Assembly: GCA_016186205.1 (NCBI GenBank) | Contig: JACPMA010000005.1 | Coordinates: 26,541-75,790 of the forward strand | From: Candidatus Peregrinibacteria bacterium | GTDB taxonomy: Bacteria > Patescibacteriota > Gracilibacteria > UBA1369 > UM-FILTER-53-11 | DNA: 49,250 nucleotides | Direction: 5' to 3' | Shown here: positions 32,195-40,203 of the stretch, one piece after another | How the letters are laid out: each line of letters begins with the position of its first letter | How positions within the stretch are numbered: position 1 is the stretch's first letter | Notes under the pieces: generated by a model | What the model was told of the DNA's origin: nothing | Databases searched by the model: none | The model's input: only the letters and a program-made list of their open reading frames with translations | Position numbers and translations under genes: made by a program

Positions 32195-33217
32195 ATGAAA
32201 TCGCTCGTCCGTCCCAACATCAGAAAGCTCCGGCCATACGTGTGCGCGCGAAACCTCTATCAAGAGGGAATACTGCTCGACGCCAATGAGAATGCGTTTG
32301 CCGACGACACACAAGCGCTGAACCGCTATCCGGATCCGGAATCAAAAAAACTGCGCACTGCGCTTGCTGTTTATGCCGGCGTAAAAACAGAAAATATTTT
32401 TGCTGGCGTCGGTTCTGATGAAATCATCGATCTTTTAATTCGTATTTTTGCTGCTCCTCGGGAGGAAATTATTGTTCTGGAACCGACTTATGGAATGTAT
32501 CAGGTAGTTGCGCAGATCAACGATGTGAAATTAAAACCTTGTCTGCTGACTGAAAATTTTCAACCCGATCTCCGGAAAATCCGGAAATGCATCTCGCCAA
32601 AAACAAAAATGCTCTTTTGCGCCTCGCCGAACAGTCCGACTGGAAATCTTCTTAATCCAAGCGATCTCAAAAAACTTTGCGCTATATTCCCCGGAATTAT
32701 TGTAATTGATGAAGCGTATATTGAATTTTCCTCACAACCATCGTTTGCGGAAAATTTACGTAGGTTTAAAAATCTTGTAATTCTCCGGACGCTTTCAAAA
32801 GCTTGGGGGCTTGCGGGAATTCGTGTTGGATACTGCATCGCAAATCCACTCATCATTGAATACCTCATGAAGATTAAACCGCCATATAATATGAACAGCG
32901 TCTCTGCTTCTCTTGCTGAAAAAGCGCTTAAAAATAAGGAAAATCTGGCTGAATTACGACAGAAAATGATGCAAGAACGGACTCGCTTGAGCCACGAGCT
33001 GAAAAAACTCGGCGCAACGGTATTTCCGAGCGAAGCTAACTTTTTACTCGTAAAAATTCCGTCTGCCTCATCTATCATAAAAAAACTTGCGGAAGATTTT
33101 ACCATTATTGTGCGCGATTTCTCCTCAAGACCGCTACTCAAAGATTGCTTTCGCGTTACTGTGGGAACGCGTGAAGAAAATCGCGCTTTTATACAATCCT
33201 TAACAACTTTTCTATGA
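32195..33217 (+). CDS. hisC: Histidinol-phosphate aminotransferase
   Basis: This 340-residue PLP enzyme transfers the amino group of glutamate to imidazole-acetol phosphate. It has LDANENAF and RYPDPESKKLR at the N-terminus, FCASPNSPTGN, the PLP-contacting VIDEAYIEF, and the Schiff-base lysine in RTLSKAWGLAGIRVGY. VIVRDFSSRPL-like sequence (IVRDFSSRPLLKDCFRVTVGT) closes the family signature. It overlaps hisB by ATGA. Confidence 0.95.
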   Translation: MKSLVRPNIRKLRPYVCARNLYQEGILLDANENAFADDTQALNRYPDPESKKLRTALAVYAGVKTENIFAGVGSDEIIDLLIRIFAAPREEIIVLEPTYGMYQVVAQINDVKLKPCLLTENFQPDLRKIRKCISPKTKMLFCASPNSPTGNLLNPSDLKKLCAIFPGIIVIDEAYIEFSSQPSFAENLRRFKNLVILRTLSKAWGLAGIRVGYCIANPLIIEYLMKIKPPYNMNSVSASLAEKALKNKENLAELRQKMMQERTRLSHELKKLGATVFPSEANFLLVKIPSASSIIKKLAEDFTIIVRDFSSRPLLKDCFRVTVGTREENRAFIQSLTTFL

Positions 33218-34254
33218 AAATAGCCTTTTTAGACCGCGATGGCACACTCATTTATGAACCGCCTGACACGAAACGGATTGACTCAATTGAAAAATTGCAG
33301 ATTCTGCCGGGCGTTTTTGAGGGTTTAAAAAAACTGCGTGCACAGGGATACCGACTCGTGATGATTTCCAATCAAGACGGGGTCGGCACGCGTGCTTTTC
33401 CAAAGAAAAATTTCGAAAAACCGCAAAAGGAATTTTTGAAACGCCTCGCGCGTGAAGGAATTGAATTCTACAAAATTTTTATATGCCCTCACATACAAAA
33501 AGATAATTGTGGCTGCAGAAAGCCAGAAATCGGCCTCGTGGAATCTTTTATCAAAAAAATCAATTTAGATAAAGAATTGTCATTGATGGTTGGCGACCGG
33601 GAAACCGATGAAGCATTCGGCGGCAATATCGGCATCAAAACTTTCCGCATGGAAACTAACAGTCGATTCCCAAGAATAGGCGCTGCGAGCAGAAAAACTT
33701 CGGAAACTTCGATCTCGATCGCGGCGAATTTGGATGGAAACGGCAAATTTCAAATTGATACGGGCCTGAATTTTTTCAATCACATGCTGGAACAGTTTTC
33801 AAAACACTCGCTCATCGATCTTTTTATAAAAGCTCGCGGAGATCTGCAAATCGACGAACACCACACTGTTGAAGATACCGCGCTGGTGCTCGGCGAAGCG
33901 CTCAATAATGGGCTCGGGGCGCGTAAAGGCATCCGCCGATACGGCTTTTTATTGCCAATGGATGACACGCTCGCTGAAGTTGCCATGGATCTCGGCGGAC
34001 GCCAATATCTTGTTTTTAACGCCGATTTTAAGCGGGAAAAAGTCGGCGATCTCCCGACGGAAATGGTCGAACACTTCTTCAAATCGCTTTCGGATGCTTT
34101 GCGGGCGAATATTCACATTTCTGTCCGCTATGGAAAAAACGAGCACCACAAAATTGAAGCGATTTTCAAGGCTTTTGGGAAAACCATGCGCCAGGCCGCG
34201 GAAAAAGATCCGCGGCTCAAAGACACCTTACCTTCCACTAAAGGAATTTTATAA
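33214..34254 (+). CDS. hisB: Bifunctional HisB: histidinol-phosphatase and imidazoleglycerol-phosphate dehydratase
   Basis: This 346-residue fusion carries out two pathway steps. Residues 1-150 are a HAD phosphatase with DRDGTL (Asp7/Asp9 region), ISNQDG, the zinc loop CPHIQKDNCGCRKP and VGDRETDEAF. Residues 160-346 are the dehydratase, with DTGLNFFNHMLEQFSKHS, the Mn-binding HHTVEDTALVLGEAL, and VEHFFKSLSDALRANIHI then HHKIEAIFKAFGK. The arrangement is as in E. coli HisB (about 355 residues), known mainly from Gammaproteobacteria, Campylobacteria and Bacteroidetes. That suggests the operon was acquired by transfer. It overlaps hisC by 4 bp; a SemiSWEET gene follows after 15 bp. Confidence 0.95.
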   Translation: MKIAFLDRDGTLIYEPPDTKRIDSIEKLQILPGVFEGLKKLRAQGYRLVMISNQDGVGTRAFPKKNFEKPQKEFLKRLAREGIEFYKIFICPHIQKDNCGCRKPEIGLVESFIKKINLDKELSLMVGDRETDEAFGGNIGIKTFRMETNSRFPRIGAASRKTSETSISIAANLDGNGKFQIDTGLNFFNHMLEQFSKHSLIDLFIKARGDLQIDEHHTVEDTALVLGEALNNGLGARKGIRRYGFLLPMDDTLAEVAMDLGGRQYLVFNADFKREKVGDLPTEMVEHFFKSLSDALRANIHISVRYGKNEHHKIEAIFKAFGKTMRQAAEKDPRLKDTLPSTKGIL

Positions 34255-34269
34255 ATTTAATTTCTTTTT

Positions 34270-34527
34270 ATGATTCAGCTCATTGGATACACAGCAGCAA
34301 TCCTAACCGCCTCAACGATGATGCCCCAAATCATTAAATCACTTAGTACAAGACGTGTTAACGATATCTCCCTTGCAATGACGCTTATGTATGCAACAAA
34401 TGCTGCGTTATGGGTGACATATGGATTTCTTATCGGGGCAACACCAGTGGTCATAGCAGATGGTTTAGCTTTTCTACTCGGAACCACACAATTAATTATT
34501 AAATTAAAGTATGATTGCAATTATTGA
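34270..34527 (+). CDS. SemiSWEET/PQ-loop transporter inside the his operon
   Basis: This 85-residue membrane protein has the triple-helix bundle of SemiSWEETs. TM1 is about residues 2-22, with the PQ-loop motif MMPQIIKSLSTRRVNDISL starting at Met17. TM2 is about 33-55 (LAMTLMYATNAALWVTYGFL) and TM3 about 58-79 (PVVIADGLAFLLGTTQLII). SemiSWEETs act as homodimers and known members move sugars; related PQ-loop proteins in eukaryotic lysosomes move cationic amino acids. It lies between hisB and hisH, 15 bp after hisB, and overlaps hisH by 17 bp, so it is certainly co-transcribed. The placement suggests transport of histidine, a pathway intermediate or a precursor, but the substrate is unknown. 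Confidence 0.85.
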   Translation: MIQLIGYTAAILTASTMMPQIIKSLSTRRVNDISLAMTLMYATNAALWVTYGFLIGATPVVIADGLAFLLGTTQLIIKLKYDCNY

Positions 34528-35101
34528 TTACGGCGCAGGCAACTTGAAAAGCGTATGTAATGCGCTCGAAAAATTAGGGCAACGCTATAAAGTGGTTTTT
34601 AAACCGCAGGAATTGCGCAGCGCCAAAAAAGTTATACTTCCAGGAGTTGGAGCGGCCGGCAACGCAATGGAAATGCTCTCAAAAAGCGGTTTTAAAAAAA
34701 GCATACCGCGGCTAAAAATTCCGTTTCTTGGAATATGCCTCGGCATGCAGCTTCTTGCTGATTTTTCTGAAGAAGATGACGTTCCTTGTCTTTCGATTAT
34801 TCCAGGACAAGTGAAAAAATTCCTCTCACGAGCGCTGAAAGTACCGCAAATCGGCTGGAATAAAGTTAAATTTGTGAAATCGTCGCCGCTGACTGAAAAA
34901 ATTCGAAACGAAAGTTATTTCTATTTTGTGAATTCTTATTATTTTGACTCACCGCGAAAAAACGTCATTGGAAAAACAAATTACGGACTGCCATTTGCCT
35001 CCATAATCCAAAAAAATAATTTCTATGCCGTTCAATTTCATCCGGAAAAATCCGGACCGATAGGGCTTCAATTGCTTCGTAACTTCTGCAAATTATGTTA
35101 A
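34511..35101 (+). CDS. hisH: Imidazole glycerol phosphate synthase, glutaminase subunit
   Basis: This 196-residue class I glutamine amidotransferase supplies ammonia to HisF. It has [11 protein letters not shown] at the N-terminus, an oxyanion-region PGVGA, the nucleophile cysteine in [11 protein letters not shown] (about residue 77), and the His-Glu pair in QFHPEKSG. It overlaps the SemiSWEET gene upstream by 17 bp and the hisA-hisF fusion downstream by 7 bp. Confidence 0.95.
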   Translation: MIAIIDYGAGNLKSVCNALEKLGQRYKVVFKPQELRSAKKVILPGVGAAGNAMEMLSKSGFKKSIPRLKIPFLGICLGMQLLADFSEEDDVPCLSIIPGQVKKFLSRALKVPQIGWNKVKFVKSSPLTEKIRNESYFYFVNSYYFDSPRKNVIGKTNYGLPFASIIQKNNFYAVQFHPEKSGPIGLQLLRNFCKLC

Positions 35102-36582
35102 TCGTCCCAGCTATCGATATCATTGATGGAAAGTGCGTGCGTCTCACGAAAGGCAACTTTTCCTCGAAAAAAATCTATTCGCAAGATCCTATTCGGGTTG
35201 CGCAAAATTTCGAAAAGCTCGGCGCGCAAATGCTCCACATTGTTGATCTTGATGGTGCAAGAATCGGCCGACCGAAAAATATGAATCTCATTTTAAGGCT
35301 GCGGAAAGCCATAAAAATACCTATCGAAGTCGGCGGAGGAATCCGTGAATTTAGCATTGCGGCTCAATATCTTACAAAAGGCATTGATCGAATCGTCGTC
35401 GGAACACAAGCCATAGAAAATCCGCTCTTTCTAAAAAAACTCATCAAAAAATTTGGCGCAGAACGGATTAAAGTCTCTATCGACATTCGGGGCGGCAGAC
35501 TTGCAATACGAGGCTGGCAACAAACATCCGGTTATGATCTCGAATCTTTTTTATCGAAACTGAAATCGTTTGGCATCGAAGAAATTATCGTCACTGACAT
35601 CAATCGCGACGGAATGCTTACAAAACCGAATTTCTCGCTGCTGAAAAAAATACAAAAACGCGGGTTTACCGTTATAGCCTCGGGCGGCATTTCTGACTTG
35701 CAGAGCATAAAAAAACTGCAAAGTATGGGTATTACTGGCGCAATTCTCGGAAAAGCGCTCTATGAAGGAAAAATCAGGCTGTCAGTCATCCTTCGACAAG
35801 CTCAGGATGACGCAAAATCCGATCTCACAAAACGAATTATTCCATGCCTTGATGTAAAAAACGGCCGCGTCGTGAAAGGAGTCAATTTTGAAAATCTCCG
35901 CGATGCCGGCGATCCTGTCGAACTCGGAAAAAAATATGCTGAAGAAGGTGCGGATGAGCTCATTTTTCTAGACATCAGCGCCTCGCGCGAAGGACGAAAA
36001 ACGATGGTAGAGATGGTGAAACGCGTGGCAAAAGAAATATTTATTCCTTTCACGGTCGGTGGAGGCATTCAAACCGTGGAGGATATTCGCGCGCTGCTCC
36101 AGGCCGGCGCTGACAAAATTGCCATCAATACTACTGCGGTTAAAAATCCGGATCTCATTTTGCAGGCTTCCAAAAAATTCGGCTCTCAATGCATAGTGGT
36201 CGCCATCGACGTAAAAAATGGCAGCCGGGTTAATGACGGTCTGGTTTATATAAAAGGCGGAAGCGAAAAAACGAAACTTGATGTACTTCAGTGGGCAAAA
36301 AAGGCGGCGCGGCTTGGTGCTGGCGAAATTCTCCTTACTTCAATGGATGCAGACGGAACCAAACGAGGATTCGATCTTCCACTGCTGCAAAAAATTTCTC
36401 GCGCAGTGAAGATTCCGGTCATTGCATCCGGCGGTGCCGGTTCACTCAAAGATTTCAAAAATGCTTTTATCAAAGGCAAAGCCGATGCCGCGCTTGCTGC
36501 AAGCCTTTTCCACTATGGAATTTTCTCGATAAAACAAGTCAAAGAATATCTTAAATCTTTTAACATTCCTGTACGTTTATGA
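35095..36582 (+). CDS. hisAF: HisA-HisF fusion: ProFAR isomerase joined to imidazole glycerol phosphate synthase cyclase
   Basis: One uninterrupted 495-codon frame holds two complete (beta/alpha)8 barrels. Residues 1-229 are His[14 protein letters not shown] with the catalytic Asp, IEVGGGIR, the second catalytic Asp in [14 protein letters not shown], and [12 protein letters not shown]. Residues 243-495 are His[39 protein letters not shown] and [15 protein letters not shown], ending [12 protein letters not shown]. The two are normally separate genes, with HisF starting [11 protein letters not shown]; here no start or stop lies between them. The linker residues 231-239 (VILRQAQDD) are encoded by a 27-bp palindromic repeat (35785-35811). 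It overlaps hisH by 7 bp and hisIE by ATGA. Confidence 0.93.
   Translation: MLIVPAIDIIDGKCVRLTKGNFSSKKIYSQDPIRVAQNFEKLGAQMLHIVDLDGARIGRPKNMNLILRLRKAIKIPIEVGGGIREFSIAAQYLTKGIDRIVVGTQAIENPLFLKKLIKKFGAERIKVSIDIRGGRLAIRGWQQTSGYDLESFLSKLKSFGIEEIIVTDINRDGMLTKPNFSLLKKIQKRGFTVIASGGISDLQSIKKLQSMGITGAILGKALYEGKIRLSVILRQAQDDAKSDLTKRIIPCLDVKNGRVVKGVNFENLRDAGDPVELGKKYAEEGADELIFLDISASREGRKTMVEMVKRVAKEIFIPFTVGGGIQTVEDIRALLQAGADKIAINTTAVKNPDLILQASKKFGSQCIVVAIDVKNGSRVNDGLVYIKGGSEKTKLDVLQWAKKAARLGAGEILLTSMDADGTKRGFDLPLLQKISRAVKIPVIASGGAGSLKDFKNAFIKGKADAALAASLFHYGIFSIKQVKEYLKSFNIPVRL
35785..35811 (+). repeat. Palindromic repeat forming the HisA-HisF linker
   Basis: The 27-bp sequence has arms GTCATCCT and AGGATGAC around TCGACAAGCTC. 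I recognise it as a dispersed repeat seen between genes in many bacterial genomes. Here it replaces the expected hisA end and hisF start and is translated as VILRQAQDD. Confidence 0.75.
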
Positions 36583-37172
36583 TACCAGCCATTATTCAAG
36601 ACGACCGCAGCGGCACGGTGCTGATGCTCGGATACATGAACCGTGTATCGTTTCAAAAAACTCTGAAAACGAAAAAGGTTTGGTTTTACAGCCGTTCAAA
36701 AAAACGGCTGTGGATGAAGGGAGAAACGAGCGGAAATATTTTGAAATTCGTGAGCGCAAAGTTTGATTGCGACAAAGATGCCATTCTCGTAAAGGCGCGG
36801 CCGACGGGTCCGGTTTGCCACAACAACAGCTTTAGTTGTTTTCGCGAAAAAGAACGTAAGGGAAAACGGCCCGGACCGCTTGAAAAACCTTTTGAAGAGC
36901 TTTACGGAGTAATTTTGAGCCGTAAAAAATTTCTGCCAAAAGGCTCATACACAGTCACCCTCTTTCAAAAAGGAATCAACAAAATCTGCGCAAAAGTAAA
37001 AGAAGAATCCGGCGAGGTTATCCAAGCCGCAAAAAAAGAATCGAAAAAACGCCTCATAGAAGAAAGCGTTGATCTCCTCTATCACCTCTTCGTGCTTCTG
37101 GCGCAGAAAAATATCGGTTTCGGGAAACTTTACCGCGAAATAAAGCGCCGGCGAAAGGAGAAAAAGGCTTGA
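36579..37172 (+). CDS. hisI: Bifunctional phosphoribosyl-AMP cyclohydrolase / phosphoribosyl-ATP pyrophosphohydrolase
   Basis: This 197-residue fusion (HisIE) performs pathway steps 2 and 3. Residues 1-105 are His[36 protein letters not shown], and the metal sites DCDKDAILV and [11 protein letters not shown]. Residues 105-197 are HisE, an all-alpha pyrophosphatase domain with [20 protein letters not shown] and [14 protein letters not shown]. It is the last gene of the operon. The order hisG-D-C-B-H-A-F-IE with fused HisB and HisIE is the same as in enterobacteria. Confidence 0.95.
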   Translation: MIPAIIQDDRSGTVLMLGYMNRVSFQKTLKTKKVWFYSRSKKRLWMKGETSGNILKFVSAKFDCDKDAILVKARPTGPVCHNNSFSCFREKERKGKRPGPLEKPFEELYGVILSRKKFLPKGSYTVTLFQKGINKICAKVKEESGEVIQAAKKESKKRLIEESVDLLYHLFVLLAQKNIGFGKLYREIKRRRKEKKA

Positions 37173-37196
37173 TTCTAGCCTATATTTTGTTACTAT
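37169..37196 (+). promoter_or_regulatory. Possible promoter for the M24 peptidase gene
   Basis: TTGATT (37169-37174), 16-bp spacer, TACTAT (37191-37196), with an overlapping TACAAT at 37196-37201. The leader would be about 15-20 nt to the ATG at 37222. Confidence 0.35.
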
Positions 37197-37221
37197 ACAA
37201 TCTTCGTACCCTTATTGAGCT

Positions 37222-38739
37222 ATGCCTTTAGCTATGCCCGACCTCTCAAGAGAAAACATATTTCACCAAGAAGAACCGGCTGATCTCTATGCTGAACATT
37301 TAGCTAGCGTACGAATGAATACCGGCGAGGCTTTAGACGCGCATGACTTCGATGCTTTGGTAGTACATGCAGGTTTTGAATTAAGACAAATAGGACGTGA
37401 TTCCACAGTCTTGCCGCTCCCCCATCCTGAAATGTCGCGGTGGATTGGAGGATTATATCCAAAAGATGTTCCGCCTGCCGAAGACGGCGTTGCAAGGCTT
37501 GATTATACTTTGGGACACGCTGTTGTTTTTACTCCATCACAAGCAAAACCACGATTATATGTTGAATCAAATCCGGAAAATCGATGGGTTCTTCAAGCCG
37601 GCGTTCCGGAAAGAGCGGATCAATTTTTCGAAGTTGTAGTTTCAAAAACCCAGGAAGAACTTTGGGGAAAATTGAGAGGTGCCCTCCCAAAAAGAACAGC
37701 TTTTCTTGGTCCGGAAACCATGCCAGATGTTGCATGGAGAAGAAAAGAACGATCGTTGCCGCACCTTGTTCACGCGCCAGAAGGATTAATGGATCATTTA
37801 AATTGGAATAGGCTCAAAAAAACAGTCTATGAAATAGCCTGTATGATTTTGGCTACAAGAAAGGCTGCGCTTGGGCATCATGCGGCCAGAGCAGCTTTCG
37901 AAAATAGCAATCCTGCTGATGGAAAAGTTTCTGAAGGAAGTGTTCTTAGTGCCTATTTAGCTGGAGCAAGAATTACAGAATCCGATTCTCCGTATCAACC
38001 AATTGTTGCTTTTGGTCCTGATGGCGCCATTTTGCATTATTTCAGACCGAATTTTGGAGTAACAGCAGGGAGTACTTTATTAATTGATGCCGGGGCGCAA
38101 CACAATGGATATGCAGCCGATGTAACATGTACCCATGTACGAGAAGGAGTCAGCGCAGAATTTAGACAAATTCTTGCTGGACCCGATAGCGTTCAAAGAG
38201 AATTGGTGGAAATGGTAAAACCCGGAGTTGATTTTGGTGAAATTCAAAAACAAATGTACTTTAAAGTGGCGCAGCTTCTGACTGATGCCGGAGTTATTGT
38301 CGGATGCGATGCCCAAAGAGCGGCGGAATTGGGGCTAGCTGCTGCCTTTATTTTACATTCCGTAGGACATTCTATCGGCGCCAATGTTCATGATGAAGGA
38401 TTACTGCAAGTTGATGAGAGCGGCAGAACTCCGCCCATGCCAAAAGATCCTGTGTTGGTAGGCTCCGGCTATAATAGCCCGCGAGGATCTTTGGGGGAAC
38501 TCTATGCGATGACGGTGGAACCAGGGATATATTTTGATAGCACGCTACGGGCACGCTTGGCAGCGCGTGACGAGAAAGTGAGCAATGGTACAAAGACAGT
38601 CGATTTGGTTGCGTGGAAACTTATGGAACGACTGGCGAGAGATGGCGGTATGCGTATTGAAACAAATGTTATTACGCTTCGTGGCGGAGAAAATGTCGAT
38701 ATTACCAGAGAGTATTTGCCTCAATTAACCAACGTTTAA
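37222..38739 (+). CDS. M24-family metallopeptidase (Xaa-Pro dipeptidase-like)
   Basis: This 505-residue cytoplasmic dinuclear metalloenzyme probably hydrolyses Xaa-Pro dipeptides or N-terminal Xaa-Pro bonds. The pita-bread catalytic domain fills residues 200-500. Metal ligands are the two Asp in LIDAGAQHNGYAADVT, the His in LHSVGHSIGANVHDEG, the Glu in MTVEPGIYF and the Glu in MRIETNVI. That is the full DDHEE set. The N-terminal 200 residues (RLDYTLGHAVVF, QFFEVVVSKTQEELW) match the creatinase/PepQ-like N domain. Two ATGs (37222, 37234) are possible starts. The HAD gene begins one base after the stop, so the two are translationally linked. Confidence 0.85.
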   Translation: MPLAMPDLSRENIFHQEEPADLYAEHLASVRMNTGEALDAHDFDALVVHAGFELRQIGRDSTVLPLPHPEMSRWIGGLYPKDVPPAEDGVARLDYTLGHAVVFTPSQAKPRLYVESNPENRWVLQAGVPERADQFFEVVVSKTQEELWGKLRGALPKRTAFLGPETMPDVAWRRKERSLPHLVHAPEGLMDHLNWNRLKKTVYEIACMILATRKAALGHHAARAAFENSNPADGKVSEGSVLSAYLAGARITESDSPYQPIVAFGPDGAILHYFRPNFGVTAGSTLLIDAGAQHNGYAADVTCTHVREGVSAEFRQILAGPDSVQRELVEMVKPGVDFGEIQKQMYFKVAQLLTDAGVIVGCDAQRAAELGLAAAFILHSVGHSIGANVHDEGLLQVDESGRTPPMPKDPVLVGSGYNSPRGSLGELYAMTVEPGIYFDSTLRARLAARDEKVSNGTKTVDLVAWKLMERLARDGGMRIETNVITLRGGENVDITREYLPQLTNV

Positions 38740-38740
38740 T

Positions 38741-39655
38741 ATGTATTCCCTCGAAGCACATTTCTTTGATGCAGACGGAACTCTCAATGAAATCGACATA
38801 AAAGGGGCATTGGCTGGAAAACCGGGAACCGAAGAAATACAGCACTATTATGAAGCGGCAATTGCATTCGCTGCTGCAAAAACAGAGATGGCGCCTGGCG
38901 AAGTTGATAGCCGTCTTCGAACTTTAATTTTAGGAGAAGTTTTTCCTCAACGAGCTCATCCTGATTTTTGGGGGAAGCTTCAAGGGAATCGTCCAACTTC
39001 TCCGGCAGTGGATCATTTTCTTCTCATCGAAGCGGCGGTGCGACGTTTGCATCCTGTTTTTAATGCTACTCCAGGACTAACTTCAGAACTCTTTAAGGCT
39101 GCGAGCGCGGCATCGCACGAACATGCAGCCATAGATGAAGATGCGAGAGGCGTTCTTGGCGATCTTATTAGCCGAAATCGAATTGTAGGAATTACGACAA
39201 ACTCTTCGACGAAAAAAATTGATGCTATGCTTCGAAAAGCCGGTCTTGAGGCATATACGGTACACGATCGGATTGCTCCCGGACGAATCGGCGTTCTTGG
39301 AGACGCGCAAAAATTTAGAGTTGATGAATCCATGCCGGATTCGCCAAAAGAACATTTAGATTTATCGCCCTTTTACGGTGCAGGGATTGAACTTGATTTG
39401 CGGCGAGGAGTATTTCGCAAACGTGTACGGCAAGCATGCAATGAAGCCGGCGTCACTGAAGTCCGCTACGTGACCGATATTCCGGAACTCGACCTGTATC
39501 CCATGCGGGCGGAGTTTGGCGATGTACTGCGGTGCGCCATGAAATTGAATCCAACGAGCGCCAGTGAAACCGTTAATGCAGTTACAGCTATTCTCAAAGC
39601 GCCTGTAGGAACCCGACTTTCTGCACTCGTGAAATTGCTAGATATACAAGATTAA
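38741..39655 (+). CDS. HAD-superfamily hydrolase (uncertain substrate)
   Basis: This 304-residue protein has a HAD motif I at the N-terminus, HFFDADGTLNE, where the two Asp are nucleophile and acid/base. A motif II-like VGITTNSSTKKID lies near residue 145, and a possible motif III/IV region is VRYVTDIPELDLYPMRAEFG. Between motif I and II lies a long helical cap. It probably dephosphorylates a small metabolite. Spacing is one base from the peptidase gene. Its 3' end overlaps convergent nrdR by 4 bp. Confidence 0.7.
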   Translation: MYSLEAHFFDADGTLNEIDIKGALAGKPGTEEIQHYYEAAIAFAAAKTEMAPGEVDSRLRTLILGEVFPQRAHPDFWGKLQGNRPTSPAVDHFLLIEAAVRRLHPVFNATPGLTSELFKAASAASHEHAAIDEDARGVLGDLISRNRIVGITTNSSTKKIDAMLRKAGLEAYTVHDRIAPGRIGVLGDAQKFRVDESMPDSPKEHLDLSPFYGAGIELDLRRGVFRKRVRQACNEAGVTEVRYVTDIPELDLYPMRAEFGDVLRCAMKLNPTSASETVNAVTAILKAPVGTRLSALVKLLDIQD

Positions 39656-40098
39656 TCCAACAGTTTCGAAAGCTCCTTTTTAAAACTCTCCAAATCTTTA
39701 AAGTGCCGATACACCGACGCAAAACGGATGTACGCCACTTCATCGAGTTCTTTTAAGGCTTCCATCACGTCTTCGCCGATCACGCGGCTCTCAATTTCTT
39801 TGCCTGCCCCGATCCATTTCGCCTCAAGCTCATCCACCATTTTGCCGACCTGTTCTTGCGTCACTGCGCGCTTCCAGCATGCCTGCCAAATCCCCTTTTC
39901 CACTTTGTCGCGGCTATAGGGCTCGCGCGAATTATCCTTTTTAATAACGAGAAAATTTGCGGTTTCGATTTGCTCGAATGTCGTGAAGCGGAAATTGCAT
40001 TTGTCGCACTCGCGGCGGCGGCGGATTTCTGCTCCATCGGTCGTCTCGCGCGAATCAACCACTTTCGTGTCATCGTATTTACATTTGGGACATTTCAT
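39652..40098 (-). CDS. nrdR: Transcriptional repressor NrdR
   Basis: This 148-residue ATP/dATP-sensing repressor controls ribonucleotide reductase genes. The N-terminal zinc ribbon is MKCPKCKYDDTKVVDSR with the second pair in CDKCNFRF. The ATP-cone follows: FLVIKKDNSREPYSRDKVEKGI and VMEALKELDEVAYIRFASVYRHF. I chose ATG 40098, which gives the canonical MKCP start; the frame extends nine codons upstream (MRTQLSLKI) into a palindromic repeat. The gene next to it on the same strand is a dGTPase, so both affect dNTP pools. No nrd gene is in the window. Confidence 0.93.
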   Translation of the reverse strand: MKCPKCKYDDTKVVDSRETTDGAEIRRRRECDKCNFRFTTFEQIETANFLVIKKDNSREPYSRDKVEKGIWQACWKRAVTQEQVGKMVDELEAKWIGAGKEIESRVIGEDVMEALKELDEVAYIRFASVYRHFKDLESFKKELSKLLD

Positions 40099-40180
40099 AA
40101 TTTTTAAGCTCAGCTGCGTTCGCAACTGGCTGAGCCAGATTGCTCACTTGCTTCGCGCTCGCGCCGTGCGCTCGCAGTAA
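40099..40180 (-). repeat. Palindromic repeat between dgt and nrdR
   Basis: On the minus strand the element starts TGCGAGCGCACGGCGCGAGC, includes the inverted repeat CTGGCT-C-AGCCAG, and ends GAGCTTAAAAATT directly before the nrdR ATG. Both ends match the element inside rlmD (20283-20363); the middle differs. It forms the whole 5' leader of nrdR. Confidence 0.65.
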
Positions 40181-40203
40181 GGAAGAACTTAATTGATATA
40201 ATG

